NCBI RefSeq assembly: GCF_032854445.1
Contig: NC_088302.1
Span: 1,796,001 to 1,860,000, forward strand
Direction: 5' to 3'
Source of the DNA: Liolophura sinensis
Taxonomy: Eukaryota > Mollusca > Polyplacophora > Chitonida > Chitonidae
DNA length: 64,000 nt
This document shows positions 22,543 to 34,668 of the stretch, piece by piece. The position numbers were made by a program, and so were the translations under genes. Each line of letters starts with the position of its first letter. Within the stretch, counting starts at the first letter, position 1. A model generated the notes under the pieces. The model was not told where the DNA came from. It saw only the letters and a list, made by a program, of their open reading frames with translations, and made no database searches.

Positions 22543-23012
22543 CATCGTCAGTCTTAACACCGATAACGTCTATATATAAAGTTTAGTCTCTATGTCTACC
22601 CCTCATTGTTAGGCTTAACACTGATAACGTCTATATATAAAGTTTAGGCTCTATGTCTACCCCTCATCGTTAGGCCCAACACTGATAAAGTCTATATATA
22701 AAGTTTAGACTCTATGTCTACCCCTCATCGTTAGGCCCAACACTGATAAAGTCTATATATAAAGTTTAGGCTCTATGTCCACCCCTCATCATTAGGCCTA
22801 ACACTGATAACGCCTATATATAAAGTTTAGTCTCTATGTCTACCCCTCATCGTTAGGCCTAACACTGATAACGTCTATATATAAAGTTTAGGCTCCTTGT
22901 CTACCCCTCATCGTTAGGCCTAACACTGATAACGTCTATATATAAGGTTTAGGCTCTATGTTCCCCCATGGTGTCGTCAGGCTTAACACTGATAACGTCG
23001 ATATATAAGGTT
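22543..23012. repeat. 61-bp tandem repeat with a TATA-like core, 8 copies
   Basis: Units spaced by 61 bases share CCCCTCATCGTTAGGC, CTAACACTGATAACGTC and TATATATAAAGTTTAG. Inner units are over 90 percent alike and the last two are more diverged. Every unit contains TATATATAA. Confidence 0.93.
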
Positions 23013-23899
23013 TAGATAAGATATGGAGCCCAGCACAGCGTGATTATATCTTATGCACGCCTTTGGCCTCTTGGGGTAGTTCTCATGATGCTTTCCTAGA
23101 GGCAACACAATTTAAGAATCAAACGAAGCGAGCAGGGCTGGAGGGGGGGAGAGGTTGTGCTACCCAGCCAAAGTGCTACCTGGCCACACGGCTCCATATT
23201 ATATAAATATAATTTTAAGACACTGTAGTGCTAATTTTATCAATGACCGTGGCCTGTGGGAATATGACTAGATTCTGGATTGCCTGTCCACGGCATGAAC
23301 TGCTGATACCTCGCTTAATACTATATCTGACCCATGGTGTCCATGTGAGGGCGTTCTGCTCGTGGGCGTTGCCTTATCTCGGGCTCCCCAAACTCCCAAA
23401 CATCGATCTCAGCATTGGGCTGTACTAGGTAGTCTTGTGATCTGAAAGTTGTGAATAGACCTAGATTGTATACAAACGACAAATACTATGTAATAAAAAG
23501 TAATTCGTGTTGATATTTGTCGAAAATACGACTGGTAAATGTGAAGTGATAATAACCAGGCCAATATAATGAAGTTTACGCTTCTAAATATTCACCAAAG
23601 CGCGCTATTGTCGTTAACCATGAAATGCTCTCGAATCTGGTTGGGGTGCACTTTGAAATTGCCATTCAAACTTTTTAGTCAGTACCCATGCATTTGACTT
23701 ATAAAATCACAACGAAACCTTGCCTGTATATCGTCTCGTTCATCAGGTCTCTCTGTCCCAGTAATACACTGTTTATCTAATTAAAAGTGTATGAAACATT
23801 AATACCTCTTTCCCATTTACATTGTTAACCAATATTGCATACTTGCGGAATAGCAGAGAGAGGTACACTGACAAGCTACCTGTCATATTATATATCACG

Positions 23900-24035
23900 T
23901 GCCGTACGTAGAAGGGTCTTTCAGCAAACTGCGGATGGTCGTGGGTTCCCTCCCACCACGATGCTGACCGCCGTAGTATGTGAAATATTACTGAACACGG
24001 CGTAAAACACCAATCAAATCAATAAATAAATATAT
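23900..24035 (+). mobile_element. SINE fragment, first family
   Basis: AGGGTCTTTCAGCAAACTGC, GGATGGTCGTGGGTTCCC, CCACCACGATGCTGACCGCC and GGCGTAAAACACCAATCAAA match the second half of the SINE at 12960-13226. The tail runs into ATAAATAAATATATATATAT. The tRNA head is missing. Confidence 0.85.
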
Positions 24036-24039
24036 ATAT

Positions 24040-26335
24040 ATGTCATGTGATGCTAATTGAAGAAAATTTTGTATTACAGAAATTTTGTATAAGGTGTACC
24101 GGTACATAGTATATCTATCTACAACATATGTAGGTGTACATATAAGTTCTCCAGGAGAGGAACGTAATATCACTCCCCTCCCCCAAACCTCACCTCTGGA
24201 CTTATACCCCAACCCTTGCACTATTTAATGTCCTCTTGGATGATTTAACTTTGTGGTTTTCACAGCAAACAACAAAGCCTGATTGACAACATATAAATTA
24301 GGTATATGTAATTCCATAGGCGAGCCTCTGTACCTCTGTAAGTCGAGGGGCAGTTAGAGCCCACTGAGGATGTAACGTGACCAGGTAAATTGTACATATA
24401 GTCAGTTCAGTGTGGAGCGTTTATAGCCCCGTAGTCAATCAGAGCGAGCCACGCAAACCTCTACAGACGTTTGATGCTCGCCATGCATGGTTATTAGGGA
24501 GGTCGTGAAGTTCACTGGGCTCAGCGAGCATGAACGCCATATTTTGTCTTTATGCCTTGGCAACAAACACAAACAAGGACTGCCATGGATTGAAACAATA
24601 ACCAAGTGGCGTGTCTGAGAATCGACTCATTAGGAGGTGTGTGGGTATATAGCACAGGTGTTAGAACCCAAGAGTATACAGGTGCTGATAAACTGTGCAA
24701 TATGCTTGTATGGCTACCAGAAGGTTGATGCGTATTACATTTCTGTTCATAATGTAAAAACGTTAACCAAAAGAGTGTTAATCACCGAAAATAAATTTAA
24801 TAAACGAGTTTCATGTACACTACCAGAAATACCTCGTTCCTGATAGTCACTTTATGCTCTCTGTAATTCCTCATTGTTTTCGCATATATTTTACATAGGC
24901 ATGCGCAGTACTGCATATATTTGCATATATATAGAGGGGATAATTCATATTTTGCTCATTGTTACTGGGAAGGAACATTTTCCTCTTAATGGGATAAATA
25001 AAGCTCATATAATGTCTGTGAATCAAAACATCCAAAACAAATGAGGACTGTGTTGGCGAAATGCCCCAGATTAAAACCTTTGACTGCGTGTACCCGGCAT
25101 AATAGTTGTAACCTGTAAAGAAGTTAAAAAAACCATAGGGGCACAGCTGTCTCACTGATATGTAGGAAGAACGTGACCCAGCAGAAAGCCCAACTATACA
25201 CATTCATGGAGGCATATATAAACAGATATACAGTGCATAAATACATCACAAGTATTGGAACACCTGGATCCATACCTGACTGCTGTCAGTTTATTACATG
25301 CACGTGCAGTTAAATATATGTTCCCATGATTGTCATCCACCACACGTGGAATCTGTTTAAACTGATTAAATATTATATCTTAAAATATGAGTTACAGATT
25401 TAACACTGCCAAATCAATTTCCGGTATCGGTATATATAATTCTTGTAATTTGAAACTGACTTGAAACGTCATTTAATGTTATTTTTATTGGTATATACAG
25501 ATATAAAGCAGTGTGTAATATTTTAACCAACAGCGTCCCATGCTGTACTGACTAAGTCATACAGAGGTTGGTCTAGCCATGCAGGTAGAAGAAAGTGTTC
25601 TACCTGCCTGGTTTAACACAAACGCGTTCTATCTACTTTGATGTTACTGTGTTTAATATTACTGTAAAGACTTGAGATGGCATATTGGTGAGTTCTGCAC
25701 CTCGCCCGTAACGTTGCGGGGGTAACGGGATCGTAAACAACAACAGTCCGCTCCGTTCCATGTCAGACTTAGATAAGCGTTGAACAGTTTTATGGCGTGG
25801 TTGCACGGGTGGGAAGGCAATATCGCTACTTCGTGTCTGCCACGTAATGTCACTAAAACCTTCATATAAGCCGTCCAAACTGTCAACGTCCCCGGGTCAG
25901 TTTTATTAACCAAAGAGAGCGTGATTTATACGTTTATATCCTCACATAACAATGCCTGATTAGACTGTGGTTTTGTGTCCATATCGAAACTCTCAGGGGT
26001 TTTATCTAAACACTGAAAACACATGGCTTGTTGAAGAGCCTTCATGGGTTCACGCCATGTAAATTCTTTGTAAGTTATCATAGATCAAATTTTAGCTAAA
26101 ATAACGGAAAGGAACATTCCTCTCCACAATATTTAGTTTTTGGTTCTGAAAGTTGAAATTTAGACTCATTTGTCTTAAGATAACATTAATAAGGCAGACA
26201 AATTTGAATTTCTACAACCAAAAAGTAAGCTTTAAGAGCGCATTTCAAATTAAGTCATAAATGTTTTGTGGAATTGGCTCCTGGTCACAAAATGTACGAG
26301 TTGTATTGTATTATGGCAGATATTAAATGCTAATT
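24040..26335. other. Non-coding region, no gene recognised
   Basis: About 2.3 kb of AT-rich sequence. Open frames up to 110 codons (minus, 25203-24871) show no domain or convincing composition. Two overlapping minus frames at 25633-25913 likewise have no recognisable motif. I see no tRNA and no tandem array. Confidence 0.5.
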
Positions 26336-26520
26336 AAATTAGCACAGATAGCCATGGGGCTAAGCCAGAAAGCCGTGAGTCTAAACCAGAAAGCCGTGAG
26401 TCTAAACCAGAAAGCCATGGGGCTACGTCAGAAAGCCATGGGGCTAAGTCAGAAAGCCATGGATCTAAACCAGAAAGCCGTGGGGCTAAGTCAGAAAACC
26501 ATGAGGCTAAGTCGGCAATA
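26336..26520. repeat. 21-bp tandem repeat, about 8 copies
   Basis: The unit CAGAAAGCCATGGGGCTAAGT (variants with CCGTGAGTCTAAAC) repeats eight times. Because 21 is a multiple of three, the plus strand reads as a heptapeptide QKAMGLS repeated, in a 64-codon open frame starting 26327. With no splice or promoter context I treat it as a minisatellite. Confidence 0.88.
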
Positions 26521-27960
26521 AAAACTAAGTTTTACGTCTATGTATATGTCAAGTAAATAGAGCAGCTATAAAGGCAGTTTGCTGGAAAGGTATATTTTAT
26601 CAAACCGAATTTGTGACTTTAACCAAGTCTGCAGCAGAGTCGGAGAATTGTAGTGTTACGTAGTATATACCGTTATACCTCATACAAGGGTTTGCTTTCA
26701 GGAGTACAATTCCGCAAAGCAAGGGTATTCACCAACCCAAGCCTGCCAAAGGAAATATAATTATAAACAAAAGGAGGTATCTTTGTGTACTGTACTATAT
26801 ATAAGGGACTATAGTTCAAGAAGTACAGTTCAGAAAGAACAATAAATCAACCGATGAAAAGTGACCTGTAGATTGACAGAATTACAACGATATGTGATCT
26901 ACTTATACAATACACACACAACAGCGAAATTGTACACACTCCAGAAAGTCTCTCTACTGGTGCATATAAGACTCCTTCGGTGTCCAGCACTATTAAAAGA
27001 TGTACTTAAGTCATGGGATGATGTCCTTATGTAGACAGCTGATGACATGTCTATGTTTAGGATTAACATTCTTTTCTAAAGTCTTCGCAGTCGAGTTTTA
27101 AATACTTATACGATCAGAAAGTACTTCGGGCTATTTAAATCATTTCGAAATTCTTGAAAATGACCAAGTTTCCCCAAACCATACTTTTTAACGATTGCTG
27201 AACTAAAGACAACCAACTGAATTTCTCTTCACAAAACTAAAACATCAGTTTGTACACATTTCTTACAATAAACCTAATGTGTTCTGTCCACAGTAAATAG
27301 CGACATTACTTGTATCCATGTTAACATTTTTTTTTTGTTTTTTTTTTTTTGGTGAAAATTGTAATTACACTCCCTCTGAAAGAACACCCTTTCTGCAGAA
27401 AATGTACTCTTCACAACCATGTATAAAAATCCAACAGATTTATCGATTGATTCCATTGACGTTTTAACTATACGACGGCGGCCAGCATTGTATGTTCTGA
27501 GGAAAGTGGATAGAACCCGGTTCCAACGAATGAATTCAAAAGTGCTCCAAAAATATCACCTGGACATTGCTTATAAGTTTACATATTTTTGAGCTTTATA
27601 AACTTTGTAATTTTCTATCCCATTGTATATCCACCCAATATTCTTCTCTTGAGTATTGGTACTCCCTCGCCTGTCTACCACAGTTTTTGCCTTCCTTTGA
27701 TTTACCATTAGGCCAAATGTTTGACAATAGTCATATAATTACACATCATGTGCAGCAAAAATATATAGGCAAAAAGTTTGTTTAACGTCAGTTTACTTTT
27801 CTGTAATCTTAAATAAGTGTTGTTCCACACCTTCAAAGAATAAGGCAAGAAGAATTTTCACTTTGCCGTAGCCAATACTAACATTCAGCCATAGGGAACT
27901 CACTTAGAAACTCAAGATATCGACAAAAAGTAAAGGGCTAATAACACCTTTAACATTCTG
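26521..27960. other. Non-coding region with a SINE fragment
   Basis: 27466-27500 on the minus strand contains a short piece of the first SINE family (plus-strand ACTATACGACGGCGGCCAGC). A T-rich run lies at 27329-27350. No gene is supported. Confidence 0.5.
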
Positions 27961-27963
27961 ATG

Positions 27964-30672
27964 CAAACTGACAATACACAGATTTGCACTAGCCAGAGAC
28001 ACGTGTATGGGGGCAACATTGTGTAATGCACAGTGACAATATACAGATTTGCACTATCCAGAGACACGTGTATGGGGGCAATATTGTGTGATGCACAGTG
28101 ACAGTATACAGATTTGCACTATCCAGAGACACATGTATGGGGGCAATATTGTGTGATGCACAGTGGCAATATACAGGCTTGCTCTCGCCAGAGACACGAG
28201 CATGGGGGCAACATTATGTGATGGACAGTGACAAAATATAGATTTGCACTCGCCAGAGACACGTGTATGGGGGCAACATTGTGTGACGCACAGTGACAAT
28301 ATACACATTTGCACTATCCAGAGACACATGTATGGGGGCAACATTGTGTAATGCACAGTGACAATATACAGATTTGCACTAGCCAGAGACACGTGTATGG
28401 GGGCAATACTGTGTGATGCACAGTGACAATATACAGGCTTGCTCTCGCCAGAGACACGTGCATGGGGGCAAAATTGTGTGATGCACAGTGACAATATACA
28501 GATTTGCACTAGCCAGAGACACATGTATGGGGGCAACATTGTGTGATGCACAGTGACAATATACAGATTTGCCCTAGCCAGAGACACATGTATGGGGGCA
28601 ATATTATGTGATGCACAGTAACAATATACAGATTTGCCCTAGCCAGAGACACATGTATGGGGTACACATGTATTGTGTGATGCACAGTGACAATATACAG
28701 ATTTGCACAAGCCAGATACACATGTATGGGGGCAATATTGTGTGATGCACAGTGACAATATACAGATTTGCACTAGCCAGAGACACATGTATGGGGGCAA
28801 TATTGTGTGACGCACAGTGACAATATACAGATTTGCACTCGCCAGATACACATGTATGGGGGCAATATTGTGTGATGCACAGTGACAATATACAGATTTT
28901 CACTCGCCAGATACACATGTATGGGGGCAATATTGTGTGATGCACAGTGACAATATACAGATTTGCACTCGCCAGATACACATGTATGGGGGCAATATTG
29001 TGTGATGCACAGTGACAATATACAGATTTGCACAAGCCAGATACACATGTATGGGGGCAATATTGTGTGATGCACAGTGACAATATACAGACTTGCACTC
29101 GCCAGATACACATGTATGGGGGTAATATTGTGTGATGCACAGTGACAATATACAGATTTGCACAAGCCAGATACACATGTATGGGGGCAATATTGTGTGA
29201 TGCACAGTGACAATATACAGATTTGCACTCGCCAGATACACATGTATGGGGGCAATATTGTGTGATGCACAGTGACAATATACAGATTTGCACTCGCCAG
29301 ATACACATGTATGGGGGCAATATTGTGTGATGCACAGTGACAATATACAGATTTGCACTCGCCAGAGACACATGTATGGGGGCAACATTGTGTGATGCAC
29401 AGTGACAATATACACATTTGCACTAGCCAGAGACACATGTATGGGGGCAATATTGTGTGATGCACAGTGACAATATACAGATTTGCACTAGCCAGAGACA
29501 CGTGTATGGGGTACACATGTATTGTGTGATGCACAGTGACAATATACAGATTTGCCCTAGCCAGAGACACATGTATGGGGGCAATATTGTGTGATGCACA
29601 GTGGCAATATACAGGCTTGCTCTCGCCAGAGACACGTGCATGGGGGCAACATTATGTGATGGACGGTGACAAAATATAGATTTGCACTCGCCAGAGACAC
29701 ATGTATGGGGGCAATATTGTGTGACGCACAGTGACAATATACAGATTTGCACTATCCAGAGACACATGTATGGGGGCAATATTGTGTAATGCACAGTGAC
29801 AATATACAGATTTGCACTCGCCAGATACACATGTATGGGGGCAATATTGTGTGATGCACAGTGACAATATACAGATTTGCACTCGCCAGATACACATGTA
29901 TGGGGGCAATATTGTGTGATGCACAGTGACAATATACAGATTTGCACTCGCCAGAGACACATGTATGGGGGCAACATTGTGTGATGCACAGTGACAATAT
30001 ACAGATTTGCACTAGCCAGAGACACATGTATGGGGGCAACATTGTGTGATGCACAGTGACAATATACAGATTTGCACTAGCCAGAGACACGTGTATGGGG
30101 TACACATGTATTGTGTGATGCACAGTGACAATATACAGATTTGCACTCGCCAGATACACATGTATGGGGACAATATTGTGTGATGCACAGTGGCAATATA
30201 CAGGCTTGCTCTCGCCAGAGACACGTGCATGGGGGCAACATTATGTGATGGACAGTGACAAAATATAGATTTGCACTCGCCAGATACACATGTATGGGGG
30301 CAATATTGTGTGACGCACAGTGACAATATACAGATTTGCCCTAGCCAGAGACACATGTATGGGGGCAATATTGTGTGATGCACAGTGACAATATACAGAT
30401 TTGTCCTAGCCAGATACACAAGTATGGGGTACACATGTATTGTGTGATGCACAGTGACAGTATACAGATTTGCCCTAGCCAGATACACAAGTATGGGGTA
30501 CACATGTATTGTGTGATGCACAGTGACAATATACAGATTTGTCCTAGCCAGATACACAAGTATGGGGTACACATGTATTGTGTGATGCACAGTGACAATA
30601 TACAGATTTGCCCTAGCCAGATACACAAGTATGGGGTACACATGTATTGTGTGATGCACAGTGACAATATTG
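27964..30672. repeat. 65-bp minisatellite with higher-order structure, about 41 units
   Basis: The 65-bp unit contains GCACAGTGACAATATACAGA, TTTGCACTCGCCAGATACAC and ATGTATGGGGGCAATATTGT. A 69-bp variant replaces GGGGCAAT with GGGGTACACATGT. Variant units recur together: the marker CAGGCTTGCTCTCGCC is at 28174, 28434, 29612 and 30201, giving intervals of 260, 1178 and 589, or 4, 18 and 9 units. The last five units are of the 69-bp type. All three minus-strand frames are largely open over the array (up to 265 codons). As 65 is not a multiple of three, the same peptide phrases (ANLYIVTVHHTILPPYMC and its frame-shifted versions) cycle through the frames. These are not genes. Confidence 0.97.
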
Positions 30673-31211
30673 AGAGATTGCACAGGAGACAAGGACGCAA
30701 GAGTAGCGACAATTTAGTAATGTGAGAGGCAACTAGATTTGGCTTAGTGAGATTGGTGCTACTTTAAATCTAGTTAGTGACAAGTTAGCATAGGGAGCGG
30801 CTACTAGATCTGACAGTAGATAGAACGGCTACTAGATCTGACTGTAGTGAGATTGGTGTTACCTGAGATCTGGTCATAGACAAGTTATATTCGTTTGTTG
30901 TTCAAACGGAGAATATATTCAACTGTCCAGACAGAGAAACAAGCAGTGTGATCAGTAAGTTCTGTGTCACCAAGGCAACCAAAATACGCGTCCAATAAAA
31001 ACACAAAGAAGCAATTTAAAATAAAATTGGGTAAATCTATAAAGGCAGCGAAGCAGTGACCTGGATTCCGTCGGTTGTGTTTAGCAGAATCCTGTATTTT
31101 GGTCTGTCGATTAACTTTATTGTTGTTTAGCCCCTTTTTCTTGGGTATAGTAACTATATGTGCCATGTGAAATCTGTAGAAAAAGATTGTACTGTCATGT
31201 GATCTCAAAAG
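30673..31211. other. Upstream region of the mannosyltransferase exon
   Basis: 30700-30890 contains a short diverged repeat (CTACTAGATCTGAC twice, GTGAGATTGGTGTTACC and GTGAGATTGGTGCTACT). The rest is presumably intron of the following gene, because a 3-prime splice site precedes its coding exon. I could not identify a promoter or a first exon. Confidence 0.45.
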
Positions 31212-31230
31212 TCTGTGTTTCTACTTTCAG
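31212..31230 (+). promoter_or_regulatory. 3-prime splice site before the mannosyltransferase coding exon
   Basis: TCTGTGTTTCTACTTTCAG is a good pyrimidine-rich acceptor ending in AG at 31229-31230. The coding ATG follows 34 bases later at 31265, so the intron would lie in the 5-prime untranslated region. This is inference from sequence only. Confidence 0.6.
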
Positions 31231-31264
31231 GAGTTCTATTTGCAAGACATTCTTCAGCGGAATC

Positions 31265-32662
31265 ATGAGTGTCAGGCTAGTGGATTTAAGGCTGTTGTTT
31301 CCAACCATGGTTGTGATAGGCGTGAATATTATTATGCTGAAACTTCCCCAAATTAAATTTTTTCAGTGGCATGAATATAGCTCCAAGGAGAGCGAATCTT
31401 TGTGGATCCAGCTGATTGTGACCTTTTCCAGATTTTCCATCATAATCACTACTTTTCCATTCGCTGTGTTGAACTTCGCCGGCCTTGTAACTTTGTGTTT
31501 CTTCCCCACACGACATACCAAGCCTAAGTATTCACCTCTTCTGGCCCCGTTCATATGCTTCCGCGTTGTCACGCGGGGACTTTTTCCTGAACTTGTTCAG
31601 CAAAATGTTGAAAAGAACAGAGAGACTTGCTTAAAAAGTGGATTAGCGAAGTTTATGTTTGAAGTCGTTACTGACAGGCCAATATACCTCCTTGAGAATA
31701 AATTCACACTTGAACAGGTAGTCCCGCCCTACTACCAGACTCCAAATAATAGCTTGTTCAAGGCGCGAGCGCTTCACTATTGCAACGAGCAAGAAATAAA
31801 CCAACTGGGTCCCAACGACTGGATAGTTCACCTGGACGAAGAAACTGTCCTTACAGAGGACTCCGTAATAGGTATCTTAAACTTTGTGTCAAGCGGTGAC
31901 GCCGACTTTGGACAAGGGGCGATAACCTACGCTAGCGGTCATATGGTCAACTGGGTGACGACATTGATTGACGGCTTCAGAGTAGGTATCGATTACTGTT
32001 ATCTGCGATTCTCCCTGAATGTATTACGGCGCCCTATTTTCAGCTGGAAAGGGTCCTACATGGTGGCCAGAGCAGGAGCAGAGCATGATGTTTCCTTCGA
32101 TAACGGTGTGGAAGGTTCAATCGCCGAAGACTGTTTCTTCGGTGCCGTTGCTTGTTCAAAGGGATACCGGTTCGGTTTTATCGAAGGTGAAATGTTGGAA
32201 GAAAGCACTTACACTTTCGCCGATTTCATCCGCCAGAGAAAACGATGGAACAAAGGAATTTACCTGACAGCGCGCAGCCCAAATATCCCCATTCGCCATA
32301 AAATAGGAATATTGTTGATGTCTTTTGCAGCCCTTTTCCTCCCATTCATAACGTTCGGAGTTGTCTTGAACACGTCCTCAAATGTGCCCAGTCTACAGAT
32401 CACGGAGCTAATACTGAGGTTTGTACGTGTTTTCTATATTTACCTCTTTGTTTTTGGGAATTACAATAACTTGAGTAGAAGCAGATTTCACCTTGTGCAC
32501 AGGGTGTGTATTTCTATCCTGTCTATACTGGTTATACCGGTCTGTGCTGTGTTGGAGTGCATTGCGTCTCTCTGTAATACACTGACGTTAAATGATATAG
32601 ACTTCTACATCGTCCAGAAGAGCCCTAAGCTTTGTTTGAAGGACAGTGGAGCATTTGTTTGA
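31265..32662 (+). CDS. egh: Beta-1,4-mannosyltransferase, egghead/BRE-3 family
   Basis: An uninterrupted frame of 465 codons encodes a family GT2 glycosyltransferase of the egghead (Drosophila) / BRE-3 (C. elegans) type. This membrane enzyme transfers mannose from GDP-mannose onto glucosylceramide to make the MacCer core of arthro-series glycolipids. Visible features are N-terminal hydrophobic segments (about 5-28 and 47-80), FICFRVVTRGLFPEL (96-110), FEVVTDRP (132-139), the nucleotide-sugar/metal motif DWIVHLDEET (185-194), FSWKGSYMVARAGAEHDVSF (259-278), the catalytic SIAEDCFF (285-292), the RQRKRW motif (323-328) and three C-terminal membrane segments (about 346-370, 384-400, 413-435). Length and motif order match the family (about 450-460 residues). 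The ATG at 31265 is preferred over an earlier in-frame start at 31160, because an acceptor lies between them and the upstream residues are not family-like. The coding region is in one exon. The paralog count cannot be judged here. Confidence 0.93.
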   Translation: MSVRLVDLRLLFPTMVVIGVNIIMLKLPQIKFFQWHEYSSKESESLWIQLIVTFSRFSIIITTFPFAVLNFAGLVTLCFFPTRHTKPKYSPLLAPFICFRVVTRGLFPELVQQNVEKNRETCLKSGLAKFMFEVVTDRPIYLLENKFTLEQVVPPYYQTPNNSLFKARALHYCNEQEINQLGPNDWIVHLDEETVLTEDSVIGILNFVSSGDADFGQGAITYASGHMVNWVTTLIDGFRVGIDYCYLRFSLNVLRRPIFSWKGSYMVARAGAEHDVSFDNGVEGSIAEDCFFGAVACSKGYRFGFIEGEMLEESTYTFADFIRQRKRWNKGIYLTARSPNIPIRHKIGILLMSFAALFLPFITFGVVLNTSSNVPSLQITELILRFVRVFYIYLFVFGNYNNLSRSRFHLVHRVCISILSILVIPVCAVLECIASLCNTLTLNDIDFYIVQKSPKLCLKDSGAFV

Positions 32663-33221
32663 GTATACGTAAATTAGGAAATGTGACAGACACTGATATA
32701 TTTAATATTGACTTATTCAAGGAAAACACAGCCCTGACTTTTCGCCAAGCAGAATTGTAACCGTGTTATTTTTTTGTCCTCAAACAGTTTTGTAACTGTA
32801 ACTGTCTGAGAATGACGTTGTGCCTTTAACGAATTGTCATCGCCAGCCTACACATACACGGTGCAAAAAGTTACCCTATTCTAACGATGAGACTAACGAT
32901 GTGAAGGCGGAATTTATATCAGTATAGTAGAGTATTTCACATTATTTACTACAGCTGCAAGATTAAAGTGAGATGGGGTATCATGCTTGCAATGGGCACC
33001 CTGTATCTCGTGTCGGTATAAGTCTGCTTACAAGATGACGTGAACGATATGATCACCGATGTAAGTGTTCTAATCAGACAATACTGGGTTATCCAGGCCG
33101 ACAACTCTAAAGTATATATGTTTTATATCTTATATTATATTTTTATCATTACTGGTATTTATAAACATTCCAAACTCATGGAATACAATCATTTTCTATT
33201 GTGGTCTATGTGTGGCTAAAT

Positions 33222-33267
33222 AATAAACTATATGATGTGTTATTAACAATATCGCGAGTCAAATAAA
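33222..33267 (+). terminator. Polyadenylation signals of the mannosyltransferase gene
   Basis: AATAAA occurs at 33222-33227 and again at 33262-33267, about 560 and 600 bases after the stop codon at 32660-32662. The AT-rich 3-prime untranslated region (32663 to about 33290) holds no other open frame. Which signal is used is unknown. Confidence 0.55.
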
Positions 33268-33423
33268 TATATTTCCTGTGTGTCCTAGTCGAATTTGATA
33301 TTTGAATTTACTCTCTTACTTAAGGCACTGAACCACTGGCCAATCAGATCACGCCTACAGATTTAAATTTGTTACAAAGGTGGTTTGTCAGGTAGCTGGC
33401 GAACTAAATAAGGTGGTTTCCAT

Positions 33424-33963
33424 TATGGACTGTAAGGAGTGCCTAGACTACAGCGTGCGCATCACAGAGCACTCGGCTTGTACCCCGATACCCTGCATCA
33501 GTGAATCACAGCTCCAGACCGTCTAGACTACACTGTAAACATACCATGCAGCACTCGGCCGGTTCCACCATACCCAAAATGAGAACCACAAATCCGCTCT
33601 GCCTAGACTACACAGCAAACATTAAATAGCTCTCGACCTGTTCCCTGACACCCTGTATGAGCGAACCACAAATCCGGACTGTCTGGACTACACTGTAGAC
33701 ATATCATACAGCACTCGATCTGTTCCCTGATACCCTGTATGAGTGAACCACAACTCCGGACTGTCTAGACTACACTGTAGACATTATAGAGCACTCGGCC
33801 TGTTCCCCGATACTCTGTATGAGAGAACTACAAATCCGGTCTTCATAGACTACAACGTTAAAATATGTCATAGAGCACTCGACCTGATTCTCGATACCCT
33901 GTATGAGTGAACCACAAATCCGGACTTCATAGACTACACAATATGTCAAACAGCACTCGGTCT
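33424..33963. repeat. Diverged 80-bp satellite, about 7 units (left part)
   Basis: Units spaced by about 80 bases carry CCTAGACTACAGCGTGCGCA, AGCACTCGGCTTGTACCCCG, CCCTGTATGAGTGAACCACA and AATCCGGACTGTCT, the same layout as the array at 1-5140 but with lower identity. The array is interrupted at about 33963 by LINE sequence and resumes at 39896. Confidence 0.9.
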
Positions 33964-34664
33964 GAGATTAAGAAGCCTCACCCTCCAGAATAAAATAACA
34001 GATATCAAATCTTTGGCACTTTTCAAAATGATTCATCTTTTCTTATCGTTACCTTGCCCTCCGTTGTATGTTGTAAAAGAAAATAACAGTTTACTGTATA
34101 CATTTCTTTGAAATGACAAATCTTTAAAAATTAACATGGATGTGACGGCTTGTTTTTGAAGAAAATAATTTGCCAAGAATTTCGATTACATCTGTAGGCT
34201 GGGTTAAGTTGAAGATTGTTGGAGGTAGGTACATCAAAAAGATCGCACAGATAAGGAAAAAAACCTTTGTGGATTAAAACACTAGAAGCTTGGGAAGTTT
34301 TTTGTGGAAAAATTAAAAGAAGAACACCCTGAAACACATTGGATGAACACTTATGGTACAACTCAAATTTTAAAAACTCATCGTATTTCATTCAGAATTG
34401 GTATAAAAGTAAGATGTTATATATTAGGGACAATATAAATATTATTGGTAATATTTAAAATTTTATAGATGTTAAGGACAAATCTGGAATAGAAGATAAA
34501 CTTTTAGATTACAATAACTTACTAAAAATATACCAAAGGAGTGGCTAATTGATATAAAACTGACCACAGACGTGCTTTCAGCTGCCTATCCTGTGTATGA
34601 CAGCTTTCTACTTAAGTAGAAACGAGGCAAACGTCTTTTTATGATATTTTTGAACGACAGTGAG
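33964..34664 (+). pseudogene. L1/Tx1-like LINE ORF2 fragment, upstream part
   Basis: The plus strand, through several stops and shifts, gives segments typical of the region after RT in L1/Tx1-type ORF2. Examples are LWYNSNFKNSSYFIQNWYKS, MLYIRDNINIIGNI and GIEDKLLDYNNLLKIYQ, which follow the family pattern of a LWxNxxI...W...GIxYIxDL...G...L.Y block. It is interrupted at 34668 by the LTR element, and the same LINE continues at 39360. The 5-prime part of the LINE is missing. Confidence 0.7.
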
Positions 34665-34668
34665 TGTC

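Noticed and set aside
23021-23199. 10-bp inverted repeat (ATATGGAGCC / GGCTCCATAT) as ends of a MITE
   Set aside because: Too short, no target-site duplication, and no further pairing beyond the ten bases.
26327-26521. Heptapeptide repeat protein
   Set aside because: The 21-bp unit is a multiple of three, so an open frame is expected by chance. No splice, promoter or neighbouring exon signal was seen.
28054-30725. Overlapping minus-strand open frames of 100-265 codons and a 116-codon plus frame
   Set aside because: All follow the 65-bp repeat and cycle the same phrases through the three frames. They show no start context, no domain and no codon bias independent of the repeat.
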